NCBI RefSeq assembly: GCF_002080455.1
Contig: NZ_CP020555.1
Coordinates: 372,001 to 436,000 of the forward strand
Source: Streptomyces sp. Sge12
GTDB taxonomy: Bacteria; Actinomycetota; Actinomycetes; Streptomycetales; Streptomycetaceae
Direction of reading: 5' to 3'
Length of the DNA stretch: 64,000 bases
Shown: piece by piece, positions 45,322 through 54,281 of the stretch
Layout of the letters: every line of letters starts with the position of its first letter
How positions within the stretch are numbered: position 1 is the stretch's first letter
Program-made: the position numbers and the translations under genes
Notes under the pieces: model-generated
The model's database searches: none
The model's input: the letters and a program-made list of their open reading frames with translations, nothing else
Told to the model about the DNA's origin: nothing

Positions 45322-46068
45322 TCAGAGGAGTTCGAGGACGTCGCCGATCCGGGCCGTACCCGGTGTGACGATCCCGGCGAGCGCGTCCAGCCGGTTGTCG
45401 TGCGCCGCGGCGATCGCCCGCAGGATCAGCGGCGAGTGCGGAAGGTCCTGCTGGGCCTGGTTCGTCATCACGCACCGCTCGCTGGAGCGCAGGAACTCGA
45501 CACGGAGGGTGTCCCCCACCCGAGCCGTGCGCCCGATCCACGCGTCCTCCACGAACGGCGGGGTGCCGGGCGGGGTGCGCACGAGGATGTTCGGCCGGAA
45601 CCGGCGCTCGTCCACCGGCACGTCCGGGACCTCCTGCCGGATCCGATCGAGGGTGGCCGTGGAGAGGACGCTGAGCGGCAGCTGGTCGAAGTGCGAGACC
45701 TCCCCCTCGCGGGCCAGCTCGAGGTCGTCACGGCCGAGGAAGGTACGGAGGTACGCCGTGGGGTCCGCCACCACTCTCCCGTGCGGGTCGAGCAGTTCGG
45801 GCGGGCCCGGCTCCGGGCTGTTGCGGGGGTGGCCGGGGTAGCCGGGGTAGCGGGAGCTCAGGTGCAGCAGACCGTCCATCCGCCGGAAGCGCCGGGTGGT
45901 CTTGCCCGAGCCGAACCTGCCCTCCGCGTCGCGCACGGCGTACAGCCGATCGCCCACGAGGCCGCGCGCGTCGACCTCCGCGCTGCGCAGCCGTTCACCG
46001 CCGGTCGATTTGATCGGGTACCGCCACAACCGCTCGATCACGCCCACCACACCAAGATCGTTTGCCAT
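45322..46068 (-). CDS. MOSC-domain protein
   Basis: 248 residues. The N-terminal MOSC barrel starts IERLWRYPIKSTGGERL, with LVGDRLYAVRDAEG following. The MOSC core has RFRPNILVRT and the conserved Cys in SSERCVMTNQ, which binds the molybdenum cofactor or carries sulfur in this superfamily. YcbX/MARC-like members reduce N-hydroxylated compounds using molybdenum cofactor. It is divergent from a HAD-like gene with a 24-nt gap. The start is the ATG at 46068. Confidence 0.9.
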   Translation of the reverse strand: MANDLGVVGVIERLWRYPIKSTGGERLRSAEVDARGLVGDRLYAVRDAEGRFGSGKTTRRFRRMDGLLHLSSRYPGYPGHPRNSPEPGPPELLDPHGRVVADPTAYLRTFLGRDDLELAREGEVSHFDQLPLSVLSTATLDRIRQEVPDVPVDERRFRPNILVRTPPGTPPFVEDAWIGRTARVGDTLRVEFLRSSERCVMTNQAQQDLPHSPLILRAIAAAHDNRLDALAGIVTPGTARIGDVLELL

Positions 46069-46092
46069 ACCCGTGAGGACTGGGGTGGCCGC

Positions 46093-46572
46093 ATGACCGG
46101 TTCCACGCCCCGCCCCCTTCTCTACCTGGACGTCGACGGCCCCCTGATCCCCTTCGGCGCCGGCCCGTACCCGCCGGGCGACGCGGCACATCCCCTGCTC
46201 GCCCGGATCGATCCCGCGCTCGGCCCCCGATTGTCGGCGCTGCCGTGCGAGCTGGTCTGGGCCACGACCTGGATGGCGGAGGCCAACGAGTGCGTGGCGC
46301 CCCGGCTCGGCCTGCCGGAGCTTCCCGTGGTGGCCTGGCCGGAGCCGTCCGACGAGGACGGGCGCGGCGGGATCCACTGGAAGACCCCCGCCCTCCTCGA
46401 CCACGCGGCCGGGCGCCCCTTCATCTGGGTCGATGACGAGATCACCGGCGCCGACCGGGCCCTCGTGGCCGACCGGCACCCGGGCCGGGCACTCCTGCAC
46501 CGGGTCGACCCGGGACGGGGGCTGACGGGGGCCGATCTCGATGTGCTGCGGGCGTGGCTGCGTTCGGGATAG
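46093..46572 (+). CDS. HAD-like hypothetical protein
   Basis: 159 residues. The N-terminal LLYLDVDGPLIPFG is a HAD motif I (DxD). A Thr-containing second motif is in LVWATTWMAEAN, and an Asp pair follows in FIWVDDEITGAD. This matches the small HAD domain-containing proteins common in Streptomyces, which may be phosphatases or phosphoacceptors; the substrate is unknown. The start is the ATG at 46093. Confidence 0.82.
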   Translation: MTGSTPRPLLYLDVDGPLIPFGAGPYPPGDAAHPLLARIDPALGPRLSALPCELVWATTWMAEANECVAPRLGLPELPVVAWPEPSDEDGRGGIHWKTPALLDHAAGRPFIWVDDEITGADRALVADRHPGRALLHRVDPGRGLTGADLDVLRAWLRSG

Positions 46573-46689
46573 CCACCGCCGGGTTCGCCGCCCCGGCGCC
46601 CGGGCGCAGCGGCAGGTGTGGGCCATCGGACGGATCCTCCACCCGGTCTCCGGGACGATCGCCGGAACTGCGCCCTCAGGCCCCCGGGC

Positions 46690-46826
46690 GCCTCCTGGAC
46701 GGCCGTCGCATCGGCGACGAGCGTGCACAGCAGGCCCGGGTGACGGGCGAGCACCTGGAGGCGGGTCGCAGCGCCCATGCCGAACCCGGCCATCGGCGCC
46801 GGCCTCGTCTCCCACGCCGGGACCAC
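46690..46826 (-). pseudogene. Possible alpha/beta-hydrolase remnant
   Basis: The minus strand reads AGFGMGAATRLQVLARHPGLL and then CTLVADATA, like the nucleophile elbow and following helix of an alpha/beta hydrolase, but the elbow Ser is Gly and neither side continues. The remaining stretch 46573-47015 holds no other gene. Confidence 0.35.
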
Positions 46827-46931
46827 CGGCAGCGGAACCGCCGCCCGGACCGGCTTGCCCGGGAGCCAGGTACACCCCCGTCCGTGGCCCGGTGGGAGCA
46901 GGCGGGCCCGTCGACGCGGAGCCCGGCGGCC

Positions 46932-46952
46932 CCGTCCCGGGCCCCGGGACGG
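46932..46952. terminator. Perfect palindrome downstream of the SWIM gene
   Basis: Ten-bp arms (CCGTCCCGGG and its complement) around one base. On the minus strand it is 64 nt past the SWIM stop at 47016 and could end the five-gene operon. Confidence 0.5.
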
Positions 46953-47015
46953 TCCGCGGGGTCACCGCGGCACTGGCACGGTCGCTGCGCCGCCCGGGCC
47001 GGGCCGGGGCGGGCC

Positions 47016-48965
47016 TCAGCGGGCCGCCGTCATCACCGCGCTCGGGTCGGCCGCCCAGGACGCGGCGATCAGGGAACGTTCCGCCGCCGCCAGGTGGGTG
47101 GCCGCGGCCAGCCAGGCCCAGGCGTAACCGTCCGGCGAGGGATCGGCCAGCCGGCCGAAGACGTCGCGGGGGCGGCGGTCGGCCTCGGCCGCCAGGGCGG
47201 CGGCCAGGTCCGCCGCCGCGGTGAGCCCGGCCCTGCGCAGCGGCCCGTACGAGGCCGCCGCGAGGGAGGACGTACCCCGTGCGGCCTCGGCGAGGGCGCG
47301 GCGGCCCCCCGCGACCCCGGTCTCCAGGAGGCGGCGCACCCGCCACAGCGGGGAGTCGGCCAGCGGGTCCGGGCCCTCGGCCGCCGGGAGCGGTACGGGG
47401 TCGGCCGCTCCCGTCGGGAAGTGCATGCCCTGGAGGCGGTCGTAGCCGAGGTCGGCCCGGCCGAGCCACTCCTCGGGCAGCCGCAGCGTGTACTCCGCTC
47501 CCGGCACGGGGCCGACGGCCAGCGGGCGGAGCGTGGCGGTGCGGTCCAGGTCGGGCCGGCCCAGGACGCGCAGCCGGACCCCGGGGTACGCGGCGATGCG
47601 GCGCAGGTTCTGCGTGTGCGCGAGCTCCGGGTGCGGATGTGCGGGCAGCAGCCGCAGCAGGGGCGCGTCCGGGCGCGTCTCGCGGACGAGGAGGTGTTCG
47701 CCGGCCGCGCCGACGACCGTGACGTCGCACCCGAGCAGCGCGGTCTCGGCGGCTTCCGGGTCGGCCGACAGCTCGGCGACGGCCTCGGCCGCCGGGCGGG
47801 CGAAGAGCGCCGCCGCGGGTCGCTCGGTCCAGGCGATTCCGGGCAGCGGGGTGGCCTTGACGCCCCGTCCGGCGCCGAGCCGGCCCTCCGCAGAGACCGT
47901 AGCGCCGACGATGCGCAGGCCTCCGCGGGCGAGGCCGGCGTGGTCGAGGGTGGCGCCGCCGAGGGCGACGGACGCAGAACCGGCGCCGCGGGCGCGGGCC
48001 AGGCCGCCGGGCCGGACGTCGGACACCGAGTAGCGGCTGCCGTCCGGGCCCAGCACGTGGGTGACCACGCCGCCGTACCCGGTCGCGGAGAGCACCGGTT
48101 CCCGGCACAGGCCGTGCACCTGGAGGCTGCCGCCCGGCGCGTAGGCACGACGGGCGGTCCCGGTCAGCGCGGGGTCGGCCGAGCCGGAGGCCAGCAGTCC
48201 CGCGGTGTGAAGGAGTTCACGGAAGGCGCTGGTGAGGTCGCCGAGCCGCTGGCCGGCCCGGCGCTCGCGGGCGGCGCGCAGGCCGCGTACGACCCGGAGC
48301 GCGGCCGCTTCGGCGCGCGGCAGCCCGGCGAGGCGGGCGGTGTGCGCGGCGCGCAGCAACTCGGCCTGGACCACCGCTCCGCCGGCGGTGACTCCGGCGC
48401 CGAGGGCTTCGGCGGCGACCTGCCAGAGGGCGCCGGCGGCGCGCAGCTGGGCGGCGGTCAGGGCCGGGGCGGGCTCGGCGGGTTCCGCGGGTCCGACGCG
48501 AGCCGCGGGCTCGACGGCCGCGGCCGGTTCCGTGGACCCGGCGGACCCGGTGGACCCGGTGGCCCCGGTGGCCCCGGTGGTCCCGGCGGAGTCGCCGGGC
48601 CCCGCGGGGTCGGCCGGCTCGTGGGACCCGGCCGCCGCGACCGGCTCCGGCGGGGCTTCCGCGAGCGGGGCAGCGCCCAGGGCTGCGGCCCGGTGCAGGC
48701 AACGCGGCGCCAGCAGACAACTGCACGTGGCCTGTTCCGCCGTGGTGATCGTGCCCGCCGGGCCGGGGCGCAGGGTGACGAGCGCGTCCTCGCCGAAGCG
48801 GAGGGTGACGGCGCCGTCGGCCGCGAGGGTGGCACCCGCCGCGCAGCCCTCGGTGGCCGCGTCCAGCTTCTTGCGCAGGCGGGGGGTGAGGTTCTCGACG
48901 GCTTCGGCGAGCACCTCGGGTGCGACGGGCGGCAGTTCGGTGCTCTCGGTGCTCTCGGTACTCAA
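47016..48965 (-). CDS. SWIM zinc-finger family protein
   Basis: 649 residues. TTG start at 48965 with GGAGAG about 6 nt upstream; the start overlaps the previous stop (TTGA). The SWIM motif C-x-C...C-x-H is in ATCSCLLAPRCLH at about residues 80-92. A Gly/Ser/Thr-rich linker follows with runs of TGATGATG-type repeats, then a mixed helical/beta C-terminal region of unknown fold. SWIM fingers bind DNA or proteins. It is the last gene of the MoxR-VWA operon, where a SWIM protein is a frequent partner. Confidence 0.88.
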   Translation of the reverse strand: MSTESTESTELPPVAPEVLAEAVENLTPRLRKKLDAATEGCAAGATLAADGAVTLRFGEDALVTLRPGPAGTITTAEQATCSCLLAPRCLHRAAALGAAPLAEAPPEPVAAAGSHEPADPAGPGDSAGTTGATGATGSTGSAGSTEPAAAVEPAARVGPAEPAEPAPALTAAQLRAAGALWQVAAEALGAGVTAGGAVVQAELLRAAHTARLAGLPRAEAAALRVVRGLRAARERRAGQRLGDLTSAFRELLHTAGLLASGSADPALTGTARRAYAPGGSLQVHGLCREPVLSATGYGGVVTHVLGPDGSRYSVSDVRPGGLARARGAGSASVALGGATLDHAGLARGGLRIVGATVSAEGRLGAGRGVKATPLPGIAWTERPAAALFARPAAEAVAELSADPEAAETALLGCDVTVVGAAGEHLLVRETRPDAPLLRLLPAHPHPELAHTQNLRRIAAYPGVRLRVLGRPDLDRTATLRPLAVGPVPGAEYTLRLPEEWLGRADLGYDRLQGMHFPTGAADPVPLPAAEGPDPLADSPLWRVRRLLETGVAGGRRALAEAARGTSSLAAASYGPLRRAGLTAAADLAAALAAEADRRPRDVFGRLADPSPDGYAWAWLAAATHLAAAERSLIAASWAADPSAVMTAAR

Positions 48966-51900
48966 CGGGACTCTCCACGGAGGCGGTCGCCCACCCAGCG
49001 GGCGAGGTCGAGGGGACTGAGGGCGGCCACGGGCATACCGGCCGCCACGAGTTGCCGCGCGACCGGGACCGAGTACCGGGGCGTCCCCTCGTCGTCGAGC
49101 GCGGCGCAGCCCAGCAGGTGGGCGCCGGAGGCGGCCAGCGCGCGGACCTCGCCGAGGAGCCCGCCGATCGGGGCGCCCTCCTCGAAGTCGCTGACCACCA
49201 CGACCAGGGTGCGGCTCGGGACGGTGATCAGGGAGCGGGCGTGCGCGAGGCCGGCGGCGATGTGCGTGCCGCCGCCCACGCGGACCTCCAGCAGCAGGGA
49301 GAGCGGGTCCTCGACCCGGTCGGTCAGGTCCACGACTTGGGTGGAGAAGGCGAGGAAGTGGGTGGACAGGGTCGGTACGCCGCCCAGCACGGCCGCGGTC
49401 AGGGCCGACCAGATGACGGAGGCCTCCATGGAGCCGGAGACGTCGACGACCAGGATCAGCCGCCAGTCGGCCTCGCGGCTCGCCCGGGTGCTGAAGACGG
49501 GCCGCTCCGGGACCACGACCACGCTGCCGTCGGCCCGGCGCCGGGTGTGCGCGAGGTTGGCGCGCAGGGTGCGGGCCAGGTCGAGCCTGCCGCCGGGGCG
49601 GCGGGTGGGGCGCGGGGTGGCGAGTCCGGACAGGGCCGGGCGCAGCCGGGTGGCGAGTTCCTTGGCGAGTTCGTCCACGAGCCTGCGCACGAGGGGGCGC
49701 AGCCGGGCCAGTTGGGCCTCCGGCATGCCGCCGGCGAGGGACAGTACGGAGCTCAGCAGTTCCACCGAGGGCCGTACGGCCTCCGGATCGAGCTGGGTGA
49801 GCACGTCGGTACGGCCCGCTTCGGCCGCTCCCGCCAGCACCTCCTCCCGTACGTCGGCGCCGAACAGCGCCTCCAGCTCCTGCGACCACTCCCGGGCGGT
49901 GGGGAAAGAGGCCTCCTGGCCGCCGCCCTGCCCCCCGCCCCGGCCGAGGTCGAGGTCCGAGGCGCCTTCGCCGCGCCCGGCGCCGTACAGCTCGTCCAGG
50001 GCGTGGGCGTAGCGGCGGGCGCCCGCGGGGAGCCGGTCGCGTTCGCGGCCGAGGAGCAGCCGCCAGCGGTCGGCGGGGGCGAGCCGCGGGCCGTCGGCCG
50101 CGGCCGGAGTCGGGGTCGGGGTCGGGGTCGGGGCGGGAGCCAGGGTCGGGGTCGGCAGGTCCGGTCCGGGCGGGGTGCCCGGCAGCGGGAGGGCCTTGAG
50201 GGCGGCGAGTCCGGCCGCGTCGGCCGCGGCCCAGAGGGCGAGCAGCGCGGGTGACGCATCGAGCGCGAGGTCGATGCGGTCGCCGAGCCGTTCGGTGACG
50301 GTGGCCAGCAGCCGGTCGCGCGCTGCGGGCGAGAGGGCGTCGAAGCCCCCGCGCAGGGCGGGGAGTCGGTCGAGGAACTCCTGGTCGGCGAGATGCTCGA
50401 TGCGGTCGAGCAGCGGGGTGAGAGCGGCCGGCGACGACTGCAGCAGGGGGCCGGCCGCGGTCAGGAGTCCCCCGAGCCGCCGGTTCAGGGTGCGCCGGCT
50501 GTCGGCGGTGCCCGCGCTGTCGATCCAACCGGCGGCGCGGCCGCCGAGCTCGGCGGCCGGGTCGAGGTCGAGCAGGACCCGTACGGCCAGGGCGGCGCCC
50601 TGCATCATCGGCGACGCGGTGGCGGCCAGGTCGGCGAGGGCGTCGTCCGTGCGCAGGCCCAGGTGGTGGGCGGCGGCCCGGTCGGCGAGGGCCACGAGGG
50701 CGGCAGCGTCGGCGGGGTCCTCGCTCCCGGCGAGGCCGGGCAGGCAGCGCACGGCCGCTTCGAGGAGGTCACCGGCGAGAGCCGCGGCGGCCTCCCGGGA
50801 CGCGGCGGAGGTACCGGGCAGATGGCCGCGGTGGAGAGCCTCCAGGAGGTCGAGGGCGTCGAGCAGTTCGGGCAGGGTCGCCGTCTGCGGCAGGGCGGTG
50901 GCCGCCTCGTGGAGGCGTACGTCGACCAGTTCGGGCAGATTGCACCGCGCGGCGGCGGCCAGCCCGGCGAGGATCTGGGCCGGGGTCGGCCCGCCCTCGG
51001 CGGCGGCCCGGCGGGCGGTGTCGCGCAGCGTTCCGGCGGCCGCCTGCGCGGCGGTCACCCCGCGCACCCCGGCGAGATCCAGCCGGGCCGGGACGGAAGG
51101 CGTCCAGGACAGCCGCCACTTGGTGCCGAGGGCGGTGCCGTCGCCGGTGGCGGCGACGGTGAGGGGCTCACCGTAGGAGGCGCCGCACACGAGGAGCCGT
51201 TGCAGCAGCACCTCACGGCGGCCGTCGAGGGCGGAGCGGAGCGGGTCGAGGCGGATCTCGCGGGGCGCGGGCTCCTCGGGCGCCGGCAGCCGCAGCGCGG
51301 CGAGTTCGGCCTCGACGGAGGGGCCGAGGCCGGAGCGGGGGGCGTGCGGGCTGATCCGCCCGCGGGCGGTGCCGACGAGCACGGCCTCGAGGGCGCGGGC
51401 CAGCGCCCGGCCCCGGCCGAGGGGTTCGCCCTGCCCGAGGACGGTGGTGACGGCTTCGAGGAGTTCGCCTCGGCCGGGCGCTGGCAGCTCCCGCAGGGCG
51501 GCGAGGTCGCAGGCGAGCCGCAGGGTCTCGGCGGCCTCGCCGGTACCCGCGGTGTGCCCTGCGCGGCGCAGCTCCCGGCAGATCCCGGTGACGGCGACGG
51601 ACGCGGCGTCGCGCACCCGGGCGGGGTCGCCGCCGGCTTCCAGGACGGCCTGCTGCCAGCGGGGATCCCGAATCCCGGCGGGGTATCCGGAGCGGGAGTC
51701 GAGCAGGTCGAAGGAGTACGGCACGAAGGAGGTAACGGCGGTCCCCCCACCCCGCGGCCCCGGCACGGCCGGGCTCGCCCCGGCCCCGGACGCGTTTTTG
51801 CCGCGGCCGGAGCCGAGGTCGCCACCCGCCCCGTCACCGCAGCCGCCGCTGTCGCTGGAACCCCGACCGAGGCCGTCGGTCGAGCCGTCGCCGGAGACCC

Positions 51901-52936
51901 GACCGAGGCCGTCGACCGAGCCGGAGCTGGGATCGGACACCCGACCGGGGTCGTCGGTCGAGCCGTCGCCGGAGACCCGACCGGAGTCGTCGAACGAGTC
52001 GGAGCCCTGGCCGTGGCCGGAGCACGGCTTGTGGCCGTGGGCGGCCGGGACCGGGAGGGCCGGGGCGTGGAACGCGCCGATCACCGCGGCCACGCGGTGG
52101 CCCGCGGCGGCCGCGCCGGCGATCACGCTCCGCATGTGGGCCTCGCGGGCCAGGTCGGTCGCCGCGACCGAGCTGGTGTCCGCGCGCAGCGCCCAGCCGA
52201 CGCCGAGCGCCGCGCGCCGTACGGCCTCCGGGGAGCATCCCGGTGCGAGGACCTCGACGGCCCGGTCCCACAGGTCGTCACCGTCGCGCCCCGTACCGGC
52301 CGCTGTCAGGGCGTCCGCGAAGGACCCCCCGGGCCGCGGCGCGGCCAAGGACGCGTCGGCCGGGTCCGTGGCCGGGCCCGCGTCCAGGGCCGGGCCCGAG
52401 GCGGAGTTCAGGGCCATGCCGGGGGGCGGGACCACGACCGGGTCCGGGGCGGTGGCCGAGGCCACGTCCCGCGCCGGGTCCGGGCCCCGTGACGCAGCAC
52501 CGGCCGGGCCGGGAGGCGGGACCTGGCGCTCGGTCGGGGCCGTCGCACCGGCCGGGGCCGGGTCGGTCCAGCCGCGGTCCGCCAGGGGGAGGTCGCAGCA
52601 GATGACGGCCGCGCCGGACCGGTGGGCCCAGCGGATCGCGGCCAGCTCCGGGGAGAAGTCCGCGAACGGGTAGAACGCCAGGCGGCCGTCCTCCCCGGTG
52701 CCGGCCAGCGCGACCGGGGCGTGCGTCTCCGGGTCGGCGAGGTGCTCCAGCCAGGGCTGGAACTCCGCCGGGAGCTCGACGCACACCGCGTCGGCGCCCG
52801 AGGCGTCCAGCAGGGCCGGCACCACCGCGGCCAGCGCGGGGCTGTGGTGGCGCACGCCGATGAGGTACGGCTCACGGGCCGCGGCGAGCGCGTCGACCAC
52901 GGCCCGCGGATCGGTGTGCGGAGCGGTGTGCGTCAA
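48962..52936 (-). CDS. DUF5682-VWA fusion protein
   Basis: 1,324 residues. TTG start at 52936 with GGAG 6 nt upstream; it overlaps the MoxR stop (TTGA). The N-terminal half is DUF5682-like: YLIGVRHHSPALAAVV, VCVELPAEFQPWL, then FYPFADFSPELAAIRWA. Residues ~310-365 are a Gly/Asp/Ser repeat (GRVSGDGSTD units). After a long helical region the C-terminus is a VWA domain with the metal motif D1165-x-S-x-S1169 (VVDVSGSME) and Thr in GGGTHIAAG. The VWA should bind the neighbouring MoxR ATPase or its client. In other genomes, as I recall them, DUF5682 and VWA are usually separate neighbouring genes. Confidence 0.85.
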   Translation of the reverse strand: MTHTAPHTDPRAVVDALAAAREPYLIGVRHHSPALAAVVPALLDASGADAVCVELPAEFQPWLEHLADPETHAPVALAGTGEDGRLAFYPFADFSPELAAIRWAHRSGAAVICCDLPLADRGWTDPAPAGATAPTERQVPPPGPAGAASRGPDPARDVASATAPDPVVVPPPGMALNSASGPALDAGPATDPADASLAAPRPGGSFADALTAAGTGRDGDDLWDRAVEVLAPGCSPEAVRRAALGVGWALRADTSSVAATDLAREAHMRSVIAGAAAAGHRVAAVIGAFHAPALPVPAAHGHKPCSGHGQGSDSFDDSGRVSGDGSTDDPGRVSDPSSGSVDGLGRVSGDGSTDGLGRGSSDSGGCGDGAGGDLGSGRGKNASGAGASPAVPGPRGGGTAVTSFVPYSFDLLDSRSGYPAGIRDPRWQQAVLEAGGDPARVRDAASVAVTGICRELRRAGHTAGTGEAAETLRLACDLAALRELPAPGRGELLEAVTTVLGQGEPLGRGRALARALEAVLVGTARGRISPHAPRSGLGPSVEAELAALRLPAPEEPAPREIRLDPLRSALDGRREVLLQRLLVCGASYGEPLTVAATGDGTALGTKWRLSWTPSVPARLDLAGVRGVTAAQAAAGTLRDTARRAAAEGGPTPAQILAGLAAAARCNLPELVDVRLHEAATALPQTATLPELLDALDLLEALHRGHLPGTSAASREAAAALAGDLLEAAVRCLPGLAGSEDPADAAALVALADRAAAHHLGLRTDDALADLAATASPMMQGAALAVRVLLDLDPAAELGGRAAGWIDSAGTADSRRTLNRRLGGLLTAAGPLLQSSPAALTPLLDRIEHLADQEFLDRLPALRGGFDALSPAARDRLLATVTERLGDRIDLALDASPALLALWAAADAAGLAALKALPLPGTPPGPDLPTPTLAPAPTPTPTPTPAAADGPRLAPADRWRLLLGRERDRLPAGARRYAHALDELYGAGRGEGASDLDLGRGGGQGGGQEASFPTAREWSQELEALFGADVREEVLAGAAEAGRTDVLTQLDPEAVRPSVELLSSVLSLAGGMPEAQLARLRPLVRRLVDELAKELATRLRPALSGLATPRPTRRPGGRLDLARTLRANLAHTRRRADGSVVVVPERPVFSTRASREADWRLILVVDVSGSMEASVIWSALTAAVLGGVPTLSTHFLAFSTQVVDLTDRVEDPLSLLLEVRVGGGTHIAAGLAHARSLITVPSRTLVVVVSDFEEGAPIGGLLGEVRALAASGAHLLGCAALDDEGTPRYSVPVARQLVAAGMPVAALSPLDLARWVGDRLRGESR

Positions 52937-54171
52937 CGCAGGCTCCCGCGCAGGTCCCAGAGGCGGCGCCACATCGGTGAACCGTCCTCGGCGCGGCGCC
53001 GGACCGGGCCGTCCCAGTACCCCAGCAGCCGTCCGTGGTCGGCCGGGTCGTCCTTGCGCACGACGCCCAGCAGGTGCCCCGGCAGCAGGTCCAAGACGTC
53101 CCCGCCCGGCAGGTACGCGGCGGCGACCCCGAGCGAGGCCGCCACCTGGACCGCTTCGGCGGTGGACATGACCGTACCGGGGCGTTCCACGTCCCAGCCC
53201 TCGGCGGAACGTCCGGAGCGCAGGTCGCGGAAGACGGTGACGAGCGCGTCGAGCACGGCATCGTCCACGCCGAAGGCGGCTCCGGCCCGCTGGACGGCGG
53301 CGACGGCCTGGCGGCGGATCAGCGTGGCCTCCGCGTCCGCGTCGGCGATCGGGGCGACCGTCTCGAAGTTGAAGCGCCGCTTGAGGGCGGCGGACATCTC
53401 GGAGACGCCGCGGTCGCGCAGGTTGGCGGTGGCGATGACGGTGAAGCCGGGGGCCGCCGAGACCACCGCGTCCTCGGTGGCGGTCAGTTCGGGCACGCTG
53501 ATCCGCCGGTCGGACAGGATCGACACGAGTGCGTCCTGTACCTCGGGGAGGCAGCGGGTGATCTCCTCGACGCGCACGACGCGTCCGGTGCGCATGGCGG
53601 AGAGCACCGGGGAGTCGACCAGGGCCTGCGAGGTGGGCCCCTGGGCCAGCAGCAGCGCGTAGTTCCAGCCGTAGCGGAAGGCGTCCTCGGTGGTACCGGC
53701 CGTGCCCTGCACCGTGAGGGCGCTGGTACCGCTGACGGCGGCCGCCAGCAGCTCGGACAGCATCGACTTGGCGGTACCGGGTTCGCCGGTCAGGAGGAGG
53801 CCGCGCTCACCGGCGAGGGTGACGACGCAGCGTTCCACGAGGGCGCGTTCGCCGACGAACTTGGGGGCGATGGCCAGCTTCGTGGGAAGTCCGGCGCGCC
53901 GCTTGGGCAGGGCCAGCTCGGCCCCGTCGCTGCCGCAGACGAAGGTGACGACGGCGCGCGGGGTCAGGGCCCAGCCGGGCGGGCGGGGGCCGGGGTCCTG
54001 GGCGGCGAGGAAGGCGAGCTCGGCGGCGTGGCGTTCCTCGGCGGGAAGCACCTGCCGGGCAGCGGGTGCGGTTTCTGCCGTGGCCTTGCCCGTGGCTTCT
54101 GCCGTGGCTTTGCCCGTGGCTTCTGCCGTGGCTGCCGGGCGTTCTGCGGTGGGTTCTTCGGTGACGGTCAT
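52933..54171 (-). CDS. MoxR-type AAA+ ATPase
   Basis: 412 residues. The N-terminus has short repeats (ATAEATGK) and a charged linker. Walker A is GEPGTAKS (129-136, K135), the Walker B region reads RVVRVEEITRC, sensor 1 is in VIATANLRDRG and the arginine finger in ALKRRFNF. MoxR ATPases act as chaperones that remodel or activate partner proteins, usually together with a VWA protein. It is followed at once, with a TTGA overlap, by the VWA fusion. A 110-nt gap with a hairpin separates it from the gene upstream. Confidence 0.93.
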   Translation of the reverse strand: MTVTEEPTAERPAATAEATGKATAEATGKATAETAPAARQVLPAEERHAAELAFLAAQDPGPRPPGWALTPRAVVTFVCGSDGAELALPKRRAGLPTKLAIAPKFVGERALVERCVVTLAGERGLLLTGEPGTAKSMLSELLAAAVSGTSALTVQGTAGTTEDAFRYGWNYALLLAQGPTSQALVDSPVLSAMRTGRVVRVEEITRCLPEVQDALVSILSDRRISVPELTATEDAVVSAAPGFTVIATANLRDRGVSEMSAALKRRFNFETVAPIADADAEATLIRRQAVAAVQRAGAAFGVDDAVLDALVTVFRDLRSGRSAEGWDVERPGTVMSTAEAVQVAASLGVAAAYLPGGDVLDLLPGHLLGVVRKDDPADHGRLLGYWDGPVRRRAEDGSPMWRRLWDLRGSLR

Positions 54172-54220
54172 CGGGGTACTCCGGTGTCGGTGCGAGGGGG
54201 TGGCAAAGGGGCGGTACGAA

Positions 54221-54256
54221 GGGCGCGGCGCTCCAGCGGGCAGGTGCGCCGCGCCC
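54221..54256. promoter_or_regulatory. Intra-operon hairpin before the MoxR gene
   Basis: A perfect 10-bp stem (54221-54230 with 54247-54256) and a 16-nt loop in the only sizable gap of the operon. It may be a partial terminator or processing site that sets the ratio between the upstream and downstream genes. Confidence 0.45.
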
Positions 54257-54281
54257 TCAGCACGACCGGACGGGGCCGGTC

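Noticed and set aside
46554..50012. A 1,152-codon open frame on the plus strand
   Set aside because: Antisense to the SWIM and VWA genes, which have clear motifs, ribosome-binding sites and overlaps.
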